A DNA stretch of 35,834 bases from Lachnospiraceae bacterium. GTDB taxonomy: Bacteria; Bacillota; Clostridia; Lachnospirales; Lachnospiraceae. The position numbers and the translations under genes were made by a program. Under the pieces are notes generated by a model. The model was given only the letters and a program-made list of their open reading frames with translations. It did not search any database and was not told the origin of the DNA. How positions within the stretch are numbered: position 1 is the first letter of the stretch; each line of letters begins with the position of its first letter. Below, in pieces: positions 33,237-35,834 of the stretch. The stretch is from positions 1-35,834 of the forward strand of contig JAAUZX010000058.1 in assembly GCA_014804365.1 (NCBI GenBank), in the 5' to 3' direction.

Positions 33237-33827
33237 ATGGAATATATAGCACACAGAGTAAATACGATAGAGGAGCTGCGTAAGCTGCCGACGGAATACG
33301 GGGTAGAGCTTGATCTGAGGGATGATTTGAACGGCAGGATCTACATTTCACACAATCCCTTCGAGGCAGGAGAAGATTTCGAGGATTATTGCAGGGAATA
33401 TCATCATGGCACGATGATTCTGAATATTAAGAGTGAGAGGATCGAGCATAAAGTTTTGGAATATATGAAGCAGTATCATATAGAGAAGTATTTTTTTCTG
33501 GATTCTTCTTTTCCGATGATCAAGCTGTTGACTGACATGGGGGTAAAAGACGTGGCGCTTCGGTTCAGTGAGCTGGAAGGGCTTGATACGATTCGCAATA
33601 TGGCGGGCAAAGCAGACTGGGTGTGGGTGGACTGCTTTACAAAGATTCCGCTTAATCAGGATAGTTATCGGGAATTAAAAGATCTGGGTTATAAGTTGTG
33701 CTTTGTGTCCCCTGAATTGGAGGCACAGGAGGAGAAGATTTCTTCATACAAGAAGTATATAGCAGAACAGGGTTTTGTGTTTGATGCAGTCTGTACGAAA
33801 AGCTATCATATAAAAGACTGGATGTAG
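33237..33827 (+). CDS. GDPD/PI-PLC-like TIM-barrel protein, probably atypical
   Basis: A 196-residue protein with the entry motifs of the glycerophosphodiester phosphodiesterase superfamily: AHRVNT (H6, R7), VELDLRDD (E24, D26) and SHNPF (H39; the usual HDP has Asn in place of Asp). It is shorter than typical GDPD enzymes (about 240 residues), and the rest of the barrel is only weakly similar. Small relatives of this kind occur in capsule and surface polysaccharide loci next to nucleotidyltransferases, with unknown function. It follows the GT2 gene by 15 bases with AAAGGAG before its ATG, so it is clearly part of the same transcript. Cleavage of a phosphodiester in the polymer or its precursor is the likely role; inference. 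Confidence 0.7.
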   Translation: MEYIAHRVNTIEELRKLPTEYGVELDLRDDLNGRIYISHNPFEAGEDFEDYCREYHHGTMILNIKSERIEHKVLEYMKQYHIEKYFFLDSSFPMIKLLTDMGVKDVALRFSELEGLDTIRNMAGKADWVWVDCFTKIPLNQDSYRELKDLGYKLCFVSPELEAQEEKISSYKKYIAEQGFVFDAVCTKSYHIKDWM

Positions 33828-33895
33828 TTCGCATATGAGAAATGATTTTATTTAAGCAGTGAAAAAAGACAATAAATGATATAAGGATGGATTAT

Positions 33896-34765
33896 ATGCG
33901 AGAATTTGTAATTACAACGGACAGCAACTGTGATATGGACCCGGCTTATCTGGAAGAGCACGGAGTGGGAGTAATTCCACATTATTATACGATAGAGGAT
34001 GAGATATACGGAGACGGTAAGGAATTAAGCGTCAAGGAATTTTATGATGCCATGCGCGAGGGAAAGAAGGCAGCCACTATGGCCAGCAACCCGGAGGTAA
34101 TCAGGGAACGTTTCGAGGAATATGCAAAACAGGATAAGGATATTCTGCATATCAGTTTTTCTTCCGCGCTCAGCAGCGCCTATAATAATATTGTGAATGG
34201 TGCGGATGAGATCATGGAAAAATATTCGGGAATGAATATCATCGTAATCGATACTCTGTCGGCATCTTTGGGTGAGGGTATTATGATCCGCAAGGCGATC
34301 GAGATGAAGCAGGCAGGCAGTTCACTGGAAGAGACGGCAGCGTGGGTACGGGAGAACAGTCCCCATCTGAACATACAGTTCACGGTGGATGATCTCAATT
34401 TCCTGTATCGTGGCGGACGTTTATCCAGATCTTCCGCAATTCTCGGTACAGTAATCAATATTAAGCCTATTCTATATTTTGACAAAGAGGGCAGATTGGT
34501 AGCCTTAGATAAGGTTCGGGGACGGAAGAAATCGCTTATGACACTCGTGGATAATATGGAAGAACGGCTGGGGGAATATAAGGATAAGCAGGTGTTTATC
34601 GGTATTGTTCACGGGGACTGTGAAATGGATGCAAGATATATTGCGAATATGATCACAGAGAGATTCGGTTATACGGATATCGAGATCAGACCCATCGGAC
34701 CGAGTATCGGCGCACACTCCGGTCCGGGTGCGGTCGGGCTGATCTTTTTAGGAAATACGAAATAG
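33896..34765 (+). CDS. DegV family fatty-acid-binding protein
   Basis: A 289-residue protein beginning MREFVITTDSNCDM; an ATG nine bases earlier (33887) overlaps the AAGGA binding site and is unlikely. It shows the DegV fold: TDSNCD at the N-terminus, a TMASNPEVI segment, SFSSALSSAYNN (ligand-head-binding Ser cluster), IDTLSASLGEG, FLYRGGRLS, and SIGAHSGPGAVGL near the C-terminus. DegV (FakB-type) proteins hold a fatty acid for phosphorylation by the kinase FakA; whether this copy works with FakA cannot be seen. It follows the GDPD-like gene by 68 bases and may share the glycan transcript by read-through. It converges with the minus-strand gene at 34795. Confidence 0.92.
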   Translation: MREFVITTDSNCDMDPAYLEEHGVGVIPHYYTIEDEIYGDGKELSVKEFYDAMREGKKAATMASNPEVIRERFEEYAKQDKDILHISFSSALSSAYNNIVNGADEIMEKYSGMNIIVIDTLSASLGEGIMIRKAIEMKQAGSSLEETAAWVRENSPHLNIQFTVDDLNFLYRGGRLSRSSAILGTVINIKPILYFDKEGRLVALDKVRGRKKSLMTLVDNMEERLGEYKDKQVFIGIVHGDCEMDARYIANMITERFGYTDIEIRPIGPSIGAHSGPGAVGLIFLGNTK

Positions 34766-34784
34766 AGGAGAGTTTATATTCTTG

Positions 34785-34837
34785 AAAAATGCTTTCAGGA
34801 AATTGTGAAGGTGGCGGCAATTTCCTGTAGCAGCATT
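34785..34837 (-). terminator. Terminator of the minus-strand membrane protein gene, overlapping its stop codon
   Basis: CAGGAAATTG (34796-34805) and CAATTTCCTG (34818-34827) form a perfect 10-bp stem, extended by AATGC/GCATT after an internal loop. On the minus strand it is followed by TTTTTC. The stop codon (34797-34795) lies at its base. It may also slow plus-strand transcripts leaving the DegV gene. Confidence 0.7.
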
Positions 34838-35562
34838 TCCAGTTCCCGAAGCTCGGCGTCGGAAACACCGGGGATGTCTGTGCCTTCTGACGTATAGGCT
34901 GCTTCTGAGTTGTTTGGTATGTTCTGCCCGTCGGATTCCGGAACCGGTGTGGCGGTGTTTTTCTGTATCTCTGCCCCGGCGGGTGTTCGATGTGTATCCG
35001 GGGTATCTTGTCCGCGCGGGCTGATCATCTGCATGTCCAGTTCCGTCTGTTCCAGACGGTTTGCCAAATGGTTTTCCAGATAATCCACCAGATTGATCCG
35101 AAGGATATTGATTTTGCCGGGTATATCAATGAGAGAGGAAACTGCGAAATAGCAATATAATCCCAGAAAACTCACAACATAAAAAGGTACGATATTAAAG
35201 AAATTCTCATTATGTATAATGCCGAGACAAGCGCCTATGCCTGCAACAAGAACGGAAAGCAGCATAAGCTGTCCTGACAAGTGTTTGAGCATAGATAAGG
35301 GTATGGCGCCGATCTTGACATGGCTTATAAATTTGTCTACGAAAACAGAAACATTGGCAACTTTCTCGTTGATCTTGCTGTATCCGGAGAACTTGAGCTT
35401 GAGCTGTTGCAAAGATTTGTTTGTGGTTGTGGACATATGTTCTGTTTCCCAGATCAGACGGTGATATATCACTCCCATCACGATCTGGCATATGATGCTA
35501 GCAAACAGCAGTGCCAGAATTCCGATCATGAAGTTCTTATGTTGAAAAAAAAATGCAAGCAT
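34795..35562 (-). CDS. Membrane protein of unknown function with long hydrophilic tail
   Basis: A 255-residue protein I do not recognise. Hydrophobic helices lie at about 11-33, 92-115 and 122-144. Between the first two is a basic, coiled-coil-like segment (NKSLQQLKLKFSGYSKI). After the third helix come a helical region (NILRINLVDYLENHLANRLE) and a low-complexity stretch rich in Pro, Thr and Glu (about 180-235), then a final short acidic helix (DAELRELEMLLQEIAA). This would make a small anchored scaffold. ATG 35562 follows AGGGAGGA on the minus strand by 11 bases. It is monocistronic, with its terminator at 34785-34837, and unrelated in strand to the glycan locus. No function is suggested by the neighbours. 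Confidence 0.75.
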   Translation of the reverse strand: MLAFFFQHKNFMIGILALLFASIICQIVMGVIYHRLIWETEHMSTTTNKSLQQLKLKFSGYSKINEKVANVSVFVDKFISHVKIGAIPLSMLKHLSGQLMLLSVLVAGIGACLGIIHNENFFNIVPFYVVSFLGLYCYFAVSSLIDIPGKINILRINLVDYLENHLANRLEQTELDMQMISPRGQDTPDTHRTPAGAEIQKNTATPVPESDGQNIPNNSEAAYTSEGTDIPGVSDAELRELEMLLQEIAATFTIS

Positions 35563-35585
35563 GATTCGCCATATCCTCCCTAAAT

Positions 35586-35770
35586 ATGATAAATATAATC
35601 CGCATACCTATATTATATTAGATAGTTCCGGCTATAAAAGCCGTAAAGTGTCGTCAAATTAGTGCATGATATGTTCTTTTCATACATTGTCCGGCAAAAT
35701 ATAAGGGTGTGAACCGGCACGGTAAACGCATGAAAAAAATCGACGGATAATCCGTCGATTTTTTTGTCAT
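35586..35770 (+). ncRNA. Candidate short transcript or leader ending in an orphan terminator
   Basis: This 256-base gap between the start of the minus-strand gene and the next plus-strand gene holds no coding frame. A possible promoter (ATGATA 35586-35591, 17 bp, TATATT 35609-35614), a small hairpin (CGGCT/AGCCG, 35629-35643) and a strong terminator (35733-35765) could define an RNA of about 150 bases, either a small RNA or a terminating leader for the next gene. I recognise no known class. Confidence 0.35.
35733..35765 (+). terminator. Bidirectional terminator with no gene upstream
   Basis: A 14-bp perfect stem: bases 35733-35746 (A7 then TCGACGG) pair with 35752-35765 (CCGTCGA then T7), with a 5-base loop. 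The A and T runs make it active on both strands. It lies between divergent genes, so it does not end either one. Confidence 0.85.
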
Positions 35771-35774
35771 TTTT

Positions 35775-35783
35775 TGATATACT
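35775..35783 (+). promoter_or_regulatory. Extended -10 promoter for the gene at the right edge
   Basis: TGATATACT: TG at 35775-35776 and TATACT at 35778-35783. No good -35 is visible (the T tract of the terminator is there). Start near 35790. Confidence 0.45.
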
Positions 35784-35818
35784 TGTTTTAGAACGAATAT
35801 ATCAAAGGAGAAAGAAAC

Positions 35819-35834
35819 ATGAATAATTCCATTA
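35819..35834 (+). CDS. First codons of a gene running off the right edge
   Basis: ATG at 35819 lies 8 bases after AAAGGAG (35804-35810), and five codons (MNNSI) are visible. Nothing can be said about the product. Confidence 0.6.

Noticed and set aside
35621..35765. Cyclic di-GMP, ZTP or other named riboswitch before the last gene
   Set aside because: Conserved core sequences of these classes could not be found by eye; kept only as an unclassified candidate RNA.
1..35834. CRISPR array, tRNA genes, insertion sequences or prophage genes
   Set aside because: No regularly spaced repeats, tRNA-like cloverleaf or transposase and phage structural genes were seen, apart from the partial Rpn-like tail at 1-315.

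Overview
The window reads as a stretch of chromosome from a Lachnospiraceae-type Clostridium (Firmicutes, gut commensal). I infer this from the protein families (cytosolic Bmp-fold protein with a ParB-like front end, DUF4358 lipoprotein beside an MBOAT acyltransferase, AraC-controlled alpha-galactosidase operon, type I pullulanase), strong AGGAGG ribosome binding sites, moderate GC and frequent extended -10 promoters (TGnTATAAT). No tRNA, rRNA, CRISPR array or intact insertion sequence was seen.

Layout. 1-925: the tail of a probable Rpn-family nuclease and a GNAT acetyltransferase, closed by a terminator. 1124-7597: a probable single transcription unit with a near-consensus promoter at the front and a terminator at the end. 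It encodes a ribbon-helix-helix regulator, an SPFH (stomatin/flotillin-like) protein with a C-terminal zinc ribbon, a four-helix membrane protein with a coiled-coil tail, a 927-residue zinc ribbon-TIR-transmembrane-LRR protein, a DUF1266 lipoprotein and a 33-residue membrane peptide. This is the most interesting part of the window: it looks like a membrane-spanning sensor with a cytoplasmic TIR enzyme domain and an external leucine-rich repeat sensor. 7719-11127: a cytosolic Bmp-like protein, a metallophosphoesterase and an MgtC/SapB membrane protein. 11199-12862: a RelE-type toxin-antitoxin pair behind a long, foldable leader, then a membrane-anchored XRE regulator.

12885-17250: exonuclease III (minus strand) and a surface O-acylation set (SGNH-like protein and MBOAT acyltransferase on the minus strand, divergent DUF4358 lipoprotein). 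17267-23554: an msm/raf-type alpha-galactoside system, with an AraC regulator divergent from a binding protein, two permeases and a GH36 alpha-galactosidase; no ATPase is encoded. 23585-26600: a cell-surface type I pullulanase. 26606-34765: a seven-gene run for making and attaching a sugar or sugar phosphate to a surface polymer (class II aldolase-like protein, tandem nucleotidyltransferase, GT-C/P-loop kinase fusion, HAD phosphatase, GT2 glycosyltransferase, GDPD-like protein), ending with a DegV lipid-binding protein. 34785-35834: a minus-strand membrane protein, an intergenic region with an orphan terminator, and the first codons of another gene.

Functional assignments come from reading motifs by eye; no database search was run. 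Pathway substrates for the glycan locus and the function of the TIR-LRR locus are inference.
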